Shown: in pieces, positions 41,218 to 49,956 of the stretch
Layout of the letters: every line of letters starts with the position of its first letter
How positions within the stretch are numbered: position 1 is the first letter of the stretch
NCBI GenBank assembly: GCA_023014485.1
Contig: JAJOZX010008816.1
Coordinates: forward strand, 76,001-140,000
Length of the DNA: 64,000 nucleotides
Direction of reading: 5' to 3'
Origin: Bathynomus jamesi
Taxonomy: Eukaryota > Arthropoda > Malacostraca > Isopoda > Cirolanidae
Made by a program: the position numbers and the translations under genes
The notes under the pieces: model-generated
What the model saw: only the letters and a program-made list of their open reading frames with translations
Told to the model about the DNA's origin: nothing
Database searches by the model: none

Positions 41218-43254
41218 TTGGTGCGCGCCGCAGCCCCCACCCCCGCCTTGACTAGAAATCGGTATAGAGTCAGGGTCGACCCTAGAGCCCTGTATAGCAA
41301 TGGAATTGAGCGCGGGATACGCAGGGTTGTAGAGCGTATTATAGAGTTTGCTCTTCAGAATCGCGACGAGCGTGAGGTCAGGACGAGTCTGTCCTTTGGG
41401 TTCGGGTCAGATGACGGTGATGTAGACGATTATTGGGTGATAGTACCGTTTAGACGTTTGGCTGCTGAAGATGTAGAATATATATTAGGGCGTATAATGC
41501 AAGCCGTCCAAAGTAGTATAGCCTTCAATATGGACAACTTCACGGTAAATATTGACCGTGTATTCCGTGTTGCGGGTCATAGTGCCATACCGTACACTCT
41601 TAACTTCAATTCTCCAACTATTTACCGAAGGCATATAAACGTCGATCGTGGTTGCGGCTTTATAGCAGTACTCTTAGCACGTATGTTTACTGTACAAAAT
41701 ACACGGACTCAAAAAATTTGGCTGCCTACGATCGTTGAGCGTGCCCGTAAACTAGCTGTAGACTGTGAACTTGAATTTGACTGTAATATGGGTCCTGAAG
41801 AGCTGAGAAAGGTAGAACAGGAAATGAATGTGCGCATAGTTGTATTTGGTTTGGATGATCGCCGCCGGACTGTGTATGTTTTTAAAAGCTGTGTGAGAGA
41901 TCGTACAAGGCCCCTACTTATTTTAGGATTGTCAGGGACAACGTATCTCCCCATCCGTAATATAAGGGGGCTTTACGCGAGTTATGACAAAAGTCGAAAA
42001 TATGGGAGACATCATGATTTGTGTAAGGGGTGCCTCGAGTTTGCGGATGATATAGTGAGACATTGTAAAGAATGTCACATGGTATGTGAGCAGTGTAAAA
42101 GCACCAAATGTGAAAGCCGTGTAGTTGAGAAGAGAGACTGTGATGTGTGTAGACGCACATTTTTCAATAATAGCTGCTTTGATCTCCATAAATCAATTGG
42201 TACGTGCAGGAAAATGAGAATCTGTGAATGTGGTATGTTTCACACAATGGATAATTGGGGAAAATTTAAGCACAAGTGCGACGTAATTCACTGTCCTACA
42301 TGCCAGGAGGAATATAAGGCGGATGGAGTAAAGCATGTGTGTTATATGAAAGATGCTAAGCCTAAAAATAACCCTTGTATAACTGTGTACTACGATATAG
42401 AAACATATACGAACGCTGAAACCAAAGAGGTAATTCCACATTTACTTGTGAGCCAGACCATCTGTGATGAGTGTATGGGTATCGAATGTGACGAGTGCCC
42501 CAAATGCGGTAAACGGACAAACGTTTTTAAAACGAATGTCAGCGATAGTCCTGTGAAACTATTTGTGTCCTATATTGTCAAGTTAGCCGACAAGTTCAAA
42601 AAAATGACTGTGTATATTCTCGCCCATAACGGGGCAAAGTTTGACACGCAGTTCCTTTATAAGGAGTTGCTTGAACACGAATCCTCTGAGATATTTACAG
42701 GTGATCCATTGAAAAGAGGCAACAAATTAATACAGATGCAGATAAGAGGCAATGTACAATTTAAAGATACTTTATTATTCACACCTTGTAAATTAGCAAA
42801 GCTACCCAAGGTGATGGGAGTAGCAGCTGAAGTTTCCAAAGGATACTTCCCATACACTTTCCTCACCAGCGAGACTTTAAACTACGTAGGCCCACCACCC
42901 CCCAAACATTATTTTGACTGCATGGATGAACGTGAAGACTTTGATCGATACTACGACAGTTTTAATGAAAGTAACCCTTATAATATAGCTGATGAATGTG
43001 AGCGTTATTGCGTGAATGATGTGCGCGTGCTTAGAGTATGTTTCCAGGCCTTTAGAAGTATGTACATAGCCCGTTTCAAATGCGATCCACTGCAAGTCGC
43101 AACCACCATCGCATCATTATGTTTTACGGTGTTCAAGAATAACTTCATGCCTAAAGACACCTTAGCCATTATTCACCGAAACAACCCCGCAGTTACGGAC
43201 ACAAGGCTATTTACTGGCTCATACACCTGCAGCAACAAACAGGTGTATACATAA
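41218..43254 (+). CDS. Polinton DNA polymerase B, zinc-binding and exonuclease part
   Basis: 678 codons (open frame from 41164, true start unknown). Residues about 266-375 are Cys/His-rich (CKGCLEF, CKECHMVCEQC, CDVCRRTFF, CPTCQEEYK), likely several zinc fingers. The 3'-5' exonuclease has motif I TVYYDIETYT (about 390), motif II LAHNGAKFDTQFL (about 470) and motif III ERYCVNDVRVLR (about 597). These fit a protein-primed family B polymerase of Polintons. The frame is lost at 43254, just before the CWWHGCP block, and polymerase motifs continue in another frame. Confidence 0.85.
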   Translation: MVRAAAPTPALTRNRYRVRVDPRALYSNGIERGIRRVVERIIEFALQNRDEREVRTSLSFGFGSDDGDVDDYWVIVPFRRLAAEDVEYILGRIMQAVQSSIAFNMDNFTVNIDRVFRVAGHSAIPYTLNFNSPTIYRRHINVDRGCGFIAVLLARMFTVQNTRTQKIWLPTIVERARKLAVDCELEFDCNMGPEELRKVEQEMNVRIVVFGLDDRRRTVYVFKSCVRDRTRPLLILGLSGTTYLPIRNIRGLYASYDKSRKYGRHHDLCKGCLEFADDIVRHCKECHMVCEQCKSTKCESRVVEKRDCDVCRRTFFNNSCFDLHKSIGTCRKMRICECGMFHTMDNWGKFKHKCDVIHCPTCQEEYKADGVKHVCYMKDAKPKNNPCITVYYDIETYTNAETKEVIPHLLVSQTICDECMGIECDECPKCGKRTNVFKTNVSDSPVKLFVSYIVKLADKFKKMTVYILAHNGAKFDTQFLYKELLEHESSEIFTGDPLKRGNKLIQMQIRGNVQFKDTLLFTPCKLAKLPKVMGVAAEVSKGYFPYTFLTSETLNYVGPPPPKHYFDCMDEREDFDRYYDSFNESNPYNIADECERYCVNDVRVLRVCFQAFRSMYIARFKCDPLQVATTIASLCFTVFKNNFMPKDTLAIIHRNNPAVTDTRLFTGSYTCSNKQVYT

Positions 43255-43578
43255 AGCACGCCCGCAACACGGGTGAAGTACCCATTAAGATTAATGGACG
43301 TGTTTTTTGGGTTGATGGGTTAAGTGAAAACCGTGTCACTGGTGTGAAGACTGTGTATTCCTTTAATGGATGCTGGTGGCATGGATGCCCCCGCCTGAGT
43401 GCGGTATCGTCGGAGATATCCACGGTAGATCTCCTGCCGACTGTCTTGCAGGGACCCGCACCCGCGATCAACTTATAGGATCACAGTTCACTCACAAAGT
43501 CTTGTGGGAGCATGAATATGATGCACGGATGGAGACAGACGTGTATACCGTGAGGAAATAAAAACGATCAAGCGTTCA
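43255..43578 (+). pseudogene. Polymerase linker with multiple frame changes
   Basis: The frame following 43254 reads IKHARNTGEVPIKINGRVF and GVKTVYSFNGCWWHGCP, conserved between exonuclease and palm in Polinton polymerases. Near 43390 the frame changes again. There are at least two frameshifts before the palm ORF. Confidence 0.7.
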
Positions 43579-44958
43579 ATGGTGCTGGACCCTCTCAAAT
43601 GTGGTGATAGCTTGTTTGGAGGACGTACAAATCCATTCAGACTATACTTTCCACCTACGGTGGGCGTGAAGCTCCATTACTACGATTTCTGTTCTTTATA
43701 CCCATACGTGATGAAGAGCCATCCGTACCCCGTGGGCGCTCCTGAGAAACTGGTGGGACCTAGCATACCCTCCATCAATGAATTTTCAAAAAATTTGAAT
43801 GATCATTACTTTGGGCTCTCTTTCGTAGACGTACTCCCCCCACGCAATTTATGGATGCCGATCTTACCTGTCGTTATCGACGACAAGCTCATGTTTCCCC
43901 TGTGCGTGAAGTGCGCGGAAGAGGATAACGGCGAATGTAACCATATACCCCACCAGCGTAAGATCAGAGGCGTATATACAAGTCCTGAGCTGGCCCTAGC
44001 CGTACGCCATGGTTATAGAATACTGAAGATACACGAGGTGTGGAGGTTTCAGAAGCTCCCCAACCTTTTCACACCATATATAAACGCCTTTTTGAAGGAT
44101 AAGGTTGAAGCATCAGGGTATCCGCGAGGAGTTGATACCGAAGATGAAAAGTCTGCCTATATTCAACGTTACCGCGACCGCGAAGGTATACAACTTGATC
44201 GTGTCCAAATTGTAAAGAATCCTGGCAAGCGCTTTAGTGCAAAGTTGTGTCTAAACAGTCTATGGGGAAAATTTGCGCAGAATACCGGCAGAGGGAACAT
44301 TCATTTGGCACAAAGTTATAGCGATGTCTGGGATTATGCCAATGCCCCCGATAAAGAGGTCATGGAGATCGTGAATGTAGGTAATACTTACGTAATAAAG
44401 TACAACAACACTGAATTTGCCACAGATACCTCAAGGGTTACAAACATACCTGTGGCGAGCTTCACAACAGCCTACGCCCGTATAAAACTTTGGGGTCTAT
44501 TGCATTCTCTTGGGCGGAGAGTATTGTATGCCGATACAGATAGCGTGATATTCACAGAGAGGGAGGGTGATTACATGCCCGCTATTGGGGAGTTCCTCGG
44601 CGAGCTCACTGATGAGATCAAGGATGAGTATGGGGACGACGCATACGCCGACTCTTTTATCTCAACAGGACCTAAGACTTATGGGGTACGGGTCAGGGTA
44701 GGGGATGAAATGAAATATATCGTGAAGGCAAAGGGTATTACGCTCAACCATGCGAATCGGGAGGTTGTTAACTTTGAGTCGTTGAAGGATCTAGTATGTT
44801 TGCAACCTCACCAACTAATTGTAGGCACCCACAATTTTCGGGCGCAGAAGCTGGGAGGCGTGAAGGAACTTAGGGGTACGATGGTGTGCCGTAACACCTA
44901 TAGGAAACGTTACCAGTTACCTGGCACCTATGATACCGTACCCTTTGGATACCAATGA
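43579..44958 (+). CDS. Polinton DNA polymerase B, palm, fingers and thumb
   Basis: 459 codons. Motif A is LHYYDFCSLYPYVM (residue about 33), motif B is AKLCLNSLWGKFAQN (about 222) and motif C is LYADTDSVIF (about 317), the full catalytic set of family B with a protein-primed type layout. The protein would copy the linear element from terminal-protein primers. A KxKGI-like motif (VKAKGITLN) follows. The palm is intact but detached from the exonuclease by frameshifts. A poly(A) signal AATAAA lies near 45067. Confidence 0.88.
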   Translation: MVLDPLKCGDSLFGGRTNPFRLYFPPTVGVKLHYYDFCSLYPYVMKSHPYPVGAPEKLVGPSIPSINEFSKNLNDHYFGLSFVDVLPPRNLWMPILPVVIDDKLMFPLCVKCAEEDNGECNHIPHQRKIRGVYTSPELALAVRHGYRILKIHEVWRFQKLPNLFTPYINAFLKDKVEASGYPRGVDTEDEKSAYIQRYRDREGIQLDRVQIVKNPGKRFSAKLCLNSLWGKFAQNTGRGNIHLAQSYSDVWDYANAPDKEVMEIVNVGNTYVIKYNNTEFATDTSRVTNIPVASFTTAYARIKLWGLLHSLGRRVLYADTDSVIFTEREGDYMPAIGEFLGELTDEIKDEYGDDAYADSFISTGPKTYGVRVRVGDEMKYIVKAKGITLNHANREVVNFESLKDLVCLQPHQLIVGTHNFRAQKLGGVKELRGTMVCRNTYRKRYQLPGTYDTVPFGYQ

Positions 44959-45096
44959 TGCTTCTAACTCACACGTCTTGTATATAATCGTATCTATTTG
45001 TAAATATATATATATATATATAACTTGAATATCTCGAATCGTATTTGTAAATATATGAATATCTCAATAAATCAAATAGCGTTTCACTTTCTCCTT

Positions 45097-45123
45097 TGTG
45101 TGTGTGTGTGTGTGTGTGTGTGT
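45097..45123 (+). repeat. (TG)n microsatellite
   Basis: 13 TG units between the polymerase and the next ORF. Confidence 0.9.
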
Positions 45124-45278
45124 AGGTGAAAGTTCTAAGCTCCGCCCACTGCGTGAGTCATGCTACTATCTGGGAGTCCCTGCGTGGTCAGTCGACCGCA
45201 GTAAGCCCGAGAGATCAGACGTGTATTCAGATCAGACGTATATTGAAATGGCTACCTTTAATATCTTGCACAACGTTT

Positions 45279-45836
45279 ATGAAATGGTATTCAGTAAAGT
45301 GTGAGGATGTGGTGGATACCGAAAAACTTCCTATTCCCCCCTCCTATGCCTCTTTTAAAACCACATTGGATTGTGCGAAGTTCCAAGATGTACAAATACT
45401 CTACGGATGTTCTGGTGAGACTGTTGAAGGCTTTCGTTGCACAGACGATGTGCTGAAGTATGCTGCAGGGCTAAACTTTATAAAGTCTCACATACACCGT
45501 GAAGTAAAAGAAACAACGCGTGCAGAAGAGAAGCAGCAGGTATGGATAATGAGCCTTGTGGATGGGTGGTGTGACAAGCGGTATTACGTCATGCTACACC
45601 ATGTCGATTACTCATACCCTACGTCTGAAAATGTGAATCTCGTGATCATGGACAATCTTAGGTGTTTTTATCACTATATTAACGTATATCATGATGAGGT
45701 TCATAGTGAGGTTGTGGCTAGTGCCATGCGTGAGTTTTTAACAGATTTTAGAGACGAGTATCGTTTGATGGGTAGAAAGGAAAAATATGAGCATATGTTC
45801 CTCTCAAATAGTGCGCCGGAGTGTGGAGATGATTAG
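45279..45836 (+). CDS. Unidentified Polinton ORF A
   Basis: 185 codons from the ATG at 45279; the frame is open further upstream. It contains CEDVVDTEKLPIPPSYASF, GETVEGFRCTDDVLKYAAG, WIMSLVDGWCDKRYYVML and MREFLTDFRDEYRLMG. I recognise no domain. An alternative start at 45249 (MATFNILHNVYEMVFSKV) lies in another frame, looks protein-like and ends as this frame picks up, suggesting a frameshift near 45300. A GC-box-like gctccgcccac lies at 45139. Confidence 0.6.
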   Translation: MKWYSVKCEDVVDTEKLPIPPSYASFKTTLDCAKFQDVQILYGCSGETVEGFRCTDDVLKYAAGLNFIKSHIHREVKETTRAEEKQQVWIMSLVDGWCDKRYYVMLHHVDYSYPTSENVNLVIMDNLRCFYHYINVYHDEVHSEVVASAMREFLTDFRDEYRLMGRKEKYEHMFLSNSAPECGDD

Positions 45837-46034
45837 CGCCTAGTTCTTATCCAAAGTGCGTAGGCTGGTAGTGACGAAACGGAAAAACAAATATGTGCAA
45901 CAATTCGAGTCGTACGAACATGCCCATTCACGTATCATCGAGTCAGCCGCCCGTCGAACCGTTCCTGCCTGTGCCTCACACGGCTCATAGTTATCTCAGA
46001 GCTTGAACCGAGTGACGTGCGCTCCTCGAATACG

Positions 46035-46748
46035 ATGGAACTTCCTTTGAGCAGCATTCTCAACGCCTCGTACGATGTGTCCGTGACGAAATCGTTGCGC
46101 GTGTTCAGGCGTAATTCCGGTACCATTAGCTATGTACTGGAAACGGAATGTAGACCGACAAACAAACGGGTTTATTTAAGTATCGAGGAGATGAATAGAA
46201 TCTTTGTGATAGTTGATAAGTGGTGTGAAGATCGTTATAAAATACCTGCTAACGTAGGTACAAGAAGAGAGCAGATTAGTGACGCGCCCTCATACGCCGT
46301 TGTATGTACGTTGTGTATAAATAACGATCGGCCGTGCATTGATATAAGGCTGATGTGGAAGAATGCTTCTGATAATAACGCTCTTATTCCTACGCGAAAC
46401 CGTTTCATCCTCGACAGAATGTTTGAAATCGTCGGATTCCGTAAACTGAAACCTATATTAGACGCGCGTGTTACGGATATGCTTTATTTTGATACAGTTC
46501 TTGAATACGCATACACTGCTCTGCTCGATGGGTTTACCGAGTGTAGGACTGGTGAGAATGGTCTAGTGCTGGATGTTTATTTAAAAAGTTTAGACTCTTT
46601 GAAATACCATGAACTTTGGTACAAAGCAATTGATCGGTACAAGGCTGAGCTCACCTACACCGTTCACCCTGAAGAACTATTTCTTTATATAACGCGCAGT
46701 TGCCGTAACGATTTAGAAGATTATTTCAATTGCCGTTATGTTGAGTGA
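46035..46748 (+). CDS. Unidentified Polinton ORF B
   Basis: 237 codons from ATG 46035, beginning MELPLSSILNASYDVSVTK. Contains YLSIEEMNRIFVIVDKWCED, IDIRLMWKNASDN and YKAELTYTVHPEELFLYIT. Mixed alpha/beta composition with scattered Cys. No recognisable domain. Intact. Its stop overlaps the start of ORF C by 11 bases. Confidence 0.6.
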   Translation: MELPLSSILNASYDVSVTKSLRVFRRNSGTISYVLETECRPTNKRVYLSIEEMNRIFVIVDKWCEDRYKIPANVGTRREQISDAPSYAVVCTLCINNDRPCIDIRLMWKNASDNNALIPTRNRFILDRMFEIVGFRKLKPILDARVTDMLYFDTVLEYAYTALLDGFTECRTGENGLVLDVYLKSLDSLKYHELWYKAIDRYKAELTYTVHPEELFLYITRSCRNDLEDYFNCRYVE

Positions 46749-46926
46749 AGAGTTCACGATTGAAAAGCTCGAGTCGGTAGAAATAAACCCTCGATTGGAA
46801 AAGCGTTCTTATAAACTTGTGTTTAATAATGTAGCTAACGATGAACTCTTTGTGCGTGCTTTTGATTGTATTCTAGACGTATTTAAAGATGACTTGCCAA
46901 CCGGTTGTAAAGTGGGACAAAAATAG
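46738..46926 (+). CDS. Unidentified Polinton ORF C (small)
   Basis: 62 codons, start MLSEEFTIEKLESVEINPRL, containing YKLVFNNVANDELFVRAFD. Overlaps ORF B by 11 bases in another frame. Either a separate small gene read by reinitiation, or the C-terminal part of ORF B after a frameshift. Confidence 0.5.
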   Translation: MLSEEFTIEKLESVEINPRLEKRSYKLVFNNVANDELFVRAFDCILDVFKDDLPTGCKVGQK

Positions 46927-46937
46927 TACTGAACGAT

Positions 46938-47084
46938 ATGAAAGCCATTCATATCGAATACAGGTTTCCCTATACTTTAAGCGGTGAAATATTATTAAGC
47001 CGCATAGACTGCGTAATGCAGAGCAATAATGATGTAATTGTAAACTCGATTAAGACCGATTTTAGTATTTTGAAAAAAAAGTGA
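46938..47084 (+). CDS. Unidentified Polinton ORF D (48 codons)
   Basis: Starts MKAIHIEYRFPYTLSGEIL 11 bases after the ORF C stop and ends FSILKKK. Balanced composition, unlike the microsatellite ORFs that follow. Unknown function, may be chance. Confidence 0.35.
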   Translation: MKAIHIEYRFPYTLSGEILLSRIDCVMQSNNDVIVNSIKTDFSILKKK

Positions 47085-47140
47085 ATTGTATATATATATT
47101 TTGCTTGACGATTATACGCATATTTCTATTGATTTGTGTT

Positions 47141-47172
<32 letters not shown>

Positions 47173-47600
47173 TTGATATTTCTCCTGTACTGTTATGTAC
47201 ATATTGAAGTGTATATGAAATGTATATTTTATTTTATATATCACCATAATTGTGTGTGTGTGTGTATATTTCTCCTGTACTGTTATGTACATATTGAAAT
47301 GTATATGAAATGTATATTTATTTGAAATGTATATTTATTTTATATATAATTATGTGTATATATTTCTGTTATGTACATATTGAAATGTATATGAAATGTA
47401 TATTTTATTTTATATATATATATATATCCATAATTGTGTGTATATATTTCTGTTATACGCATATTCCTCAAATGTATATTTATTTGAAATGTATATTTTA
47501 TTTTATATATATATATATCCATAATTGTGTGTATATATTTCTGTTATACGCATATTCCTCAAATGTATATTTATTTTCTATATATTTATAATAAAAAGAA
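47085..47600. repeat. AT-rich minisatellite
   Basis: Repeated units of tgtatatttctgttatacg, catattcctcaaatg, aaatgtatatttat and (TA)n. ORFs here translate as Tyr/Ile repeats and are not genes. Confidence 0.85.
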
Positions 47601-47674
47601 TGATGCAATGTTGTTTATTGTTATGCCTTCTACTACCGGTATTCTGTATACAACAGGTATCTGGCAATATTTAA

Positions 47675-48345
47675 GCCTTCTAAGCCAACTGGCTGATTAG
47701 GAGTCTATAATAGTGTATACAATGGTATCTGGCAATATTTAAGCCTTCTAAGCCAACTGGCTGATTAGGAGTCTATAATAGTGTACAATGGTAATACTGC
47801 ATAAAAAGTATCTGACAGCCAACTGGCTGATTAGGAGTCTATAATAGTGTATACAATGGAATACATGGCGCTATCTGGCAACTCAGCCAACTGGCTGATT
47901 AGGCGTATATAATAATAATGTATGCAATAATACTGCTAAAAAGAGGTATCTGACAACCAGCCAACTGGCTGATTAGGAGTCTATAATATGTATACAATGG
48001 AATACATGGCCTATCTGGCAACTCAGCAACTGGCTGATTAGGCGTATATAATAATAATGTATGCAATAATACTGCTAAAAGAGGTATCTGACAACCATTT
48101 ACAGCCAACTGGCTGATTAGGAGTCTATAATAGTGTATACAATGGAATACATGGCGCTATCTGGCAACTCAGCCAACTGGCTGATTAGGCGTATATAATA
48201 ATAATGTATGCAATAATACTGCTAAAAAGAGGTATCTGACAACCATTTACAGCCAACTGGCTGATTAGGAGTCTATAATAATGTATACAATGGTATCGCG
48301 GTATCTGGCAACTCAAGCCAATTACGCCAACTGGCTGAGTAGGAG
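47675..48345. repeat. Subterminal tandem repeats of the Polinton right end
   Basis: About ten copies of agccaactggctgattagg, spaced 60-80 bp, with alternating spacers: agtctataatagtgtataca, atggcgctatctggcaactc and cgtatataataataatgtat. The core agccaactggct is a near-perfect palindrome. The left end has a few inverted equivalents (30530-30560, 31105-31160). Confidence 0.85.
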
Positions 48346-48612
48346 CCTATAAAACAACGCCAGCCCGGCTGGAAGTCTTAATGTGCACTTGGCTCCTGCC
48401 AGGTGAACACCTCTCCTCCTTTCTCTCCTCCTCCTCCTTTCTCTTGGGGGATAACGCCGCCTCCAAGTTTCCCCCCCACCCCCCTTTGCAACAACCCCCT
48501 TCACCCTTTGCAACAACCCCACCCCCATTTGCAACAACCCCCACCCCCCTTTGCAACATTACATAATAACCTGCAACATTCCTGCACTCTCCCCTTTTGC
48601 GGCTATACTACT
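48312..48612 (-). repeat. Polinton right terminal inverted repeat
   Basis: Complement of 30252-30560. The last bases ggctatactact give the CT terminus. Confidence 0.85.
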
Positions 48613-48665
48613 GAGATATTCCGCGCAAGACGAGAGAGAGAAAACGGAACAAATGAAAAAATGAC

Positions 48666-48738
48666 GTAACCATCTGGGAATCGAACCCGGGATCTTCCGA
48701 TTGCCGGTCAGACGCGATACCATTACACCATGGACCTC
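48666..48738 (-). tRNA. tRNA-like unit 1 (inverted)
   Basis: Same body as the forward copies but with a variant 3' end (cgtc in place of cctc) and ccagatgg in place of ccaggtgg, so it is the most diverged. Confidence 0.35.
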
Positions 48739-48992
48739 ACCCTTCCAAATGCCGTAATTCTTCTACATACTCGCAGAAACCAATGCCCCAAGGGGGCACC
48801 TCCCGCATGCCGTAACATTATATACATTCAACTGCAAAGAACACGCAGTATAAATAACGTAAAGAACGACGCTTGTATAGGAGATATTCCGCGCAAGACC
48901 AATGCCGTATATAATGTTACGGCATGCGGGAGGTGCCCCTTGGGGCATTGGTTTCTGCGAGTATGTAGAAGAATTACGGCATTTGGAAGGGT

Positions 48993-49068
48993 GAGGTCCA
49001 TGGTGTAATGGTATCGCGTCTGACCGGCAATCGGAAGATCCCGGGTTCGATTTCCAGGTGGTTACCTC
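48993..49068 (+). tRNA. tRNA-like unit 2
   Basis: A box tggtgtaatgg and B box gggttcgattt (one mismatch), followed by a T6 terminator within five bases. Anticodon stem TCTGA/TCGGA pairs with one G-U; loop CCGGCAA would give anticodon GGC, with C where U33 is expected. The acceptor GAGGTCC pairs with GGTTACCTC only with a two-base bulge. More likely a tRNA-derived Pol III gene or pseudogene than a working tRNA. Confidence 0.45.
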
Positions 49069-49260
49069 ATTTTTTCATTTGTTCCGTTTTCTCTCTCTCG
49101 TCTTGCGCGGAATATCTCCTATACAAGCGTCGTTCTTTACGTTATTTATACTGCGTGTTCTTTGCAGTTGAATGTATATAATGTTACGGCATGCGGAAGG
49201 TGCCCCCTTGGGGCATTGGTTTCTGCGAGTATGTAGAAGAATTACGGCATTTGGAAGGGT

Positions 49261-49336
49261 GAGGTCCATGGTGTAATGGTATCGCGTCTGACCGGCTATC
49301 GGAAGATCCCGGGTTCGATTCCCAGGTGGTTACCTC
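49261..49336 (+). tRNA. tRNA-like unit 3
   Basis: As unit 2, with an intact B box (gggttcgattcc) and loop CCGGCTA. Confidence 0.45.
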
Positions 49337-49528
49337 ATTTTTTCATTTGTTCCGTTTTCTCTCTCTCGTCTTGCGCGGAATATCTCCTATACAAGCGTCG
49401 TTCTTTACGTTATTTATACTGCGTGTTCTTTGCAGTTGAATGTATATAATGTTACGGCATGCGGGAGGTGCCCCCTTGGGGCATTGGTTTCTGCGAGTAT
49501 GTAGAAGAATTACGGCATTTGGAAGGGT

Positions 49529-49604
49529 GAGGTCCATGGTGTAATGGTATCGCGTCTGACCGGCAATCGAAAGATCCCGGGTTCGATTCCCAGGTGGTTA
49601 CCTC
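49529..49604 (+). tRNA. tRNA-like unit 4
   Basis: As unit 3 but with TCGAA on the 3' side of the anticodon stem, which breaks one pair. A, B boxes and T6 intact. Confidence 0.45.
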
Positions 49605-49792
49605 ATTTTTTCATTTGTTCCGTTTTCTCTCTCCTTGCGCGGAATATCTCCTATACAAGCGTCGTTCTTTACGTTATTTATACTGCGTGTTCTTTGCAGT
49701 TGAATGTATATAATGTTACGGCATGCGGAAGGTGCCCCCTTGGGGCATTGGTTTCTGCGAGTATGTAGAAGAATTACGGCATTTGGAAGGGT

Positions 49793-49868
49793 GAGGTCCA
49801 TGGTGTAATGGTATCGCGTCTGACCGGCAATCGGAAGATCCCGGGTTCGATTCCCAGGTGGTTACCTC
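49793..49868 (+). tRNA. tRNA-like unit 5
   Basis: As unit 3 with loop CCGGCAA. A, B boxes and T6 intact. Confidence 0.45.
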
Positions 49869-49956
49869 ATTTTTTCATTTGTTCCGTTTTCTCTCTCTCG
49901 TCTTGCGCGGAATATCTCCTATACAAGCGTCGTTCTTTACGATATATATATATATA

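Larger units (their letters stand above)
30252..48612. mobile_element. Polinton/Maverick, 18.36 kb, nearly complete but decayed
   Basis: Both ends read AGTAGTATAGCCG inward, giving the AG...CT termini usual for Polintons. The inverted repeats extend about 300 bp and more. The interior has the Polinton core set: protein-primed DNA polymerase B, retrovirus-like integrase with chromodomain, FtsK/HerA-type packaging ATPase, adenain-type protease, major capsid protein and a probable minor capsid protein. The length is within the usual 15-20 kb. The flanking 6-mers aacatt and gagata do not match, so no target duplication is visible. Frameshifts in polymerase, protease and capsid genes show the copy is inactive as it stands. 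Confidence 0.93.
48613..49943. repeat. Array of five tRNA-like units (period 264-268 bp), first inverted
   Basis: The four forward units start at 48993, 49261, 49529 and 49793. Each holds a tRNA-like body, a T run, ccgttttctctctctcgtc, gcgcggaatatctcc, tacaagcgtcgttctttacg, gttacggcatgcgg, and ggtgcccccttggggcattg. The first unit (48613-48905) is inverted and cut by the Polinton end. The array ends where a DDE-type element begins (after 49943). Confidence 0.9.

Noticed and set aside
30246..48618. A 6-bp Polinton target duplication
   Set aside because: The 6-mers outside the termini (aacatt, gagata) agree at only three positions.
48730..49801. Repeated 61-98-codon ORFs in the tRNA-like array
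   Set aside because: They recur because the unit is repeated, cover the tRNA-like body and have no protein features.
48993..49868. Confident tRNA-Ala(GGC) genes
   Set aside because: The loop has C at position 33, the acceptor needs a bulge and GGC is atypical for eukaryotic Ala; only tRNA-like is supported.
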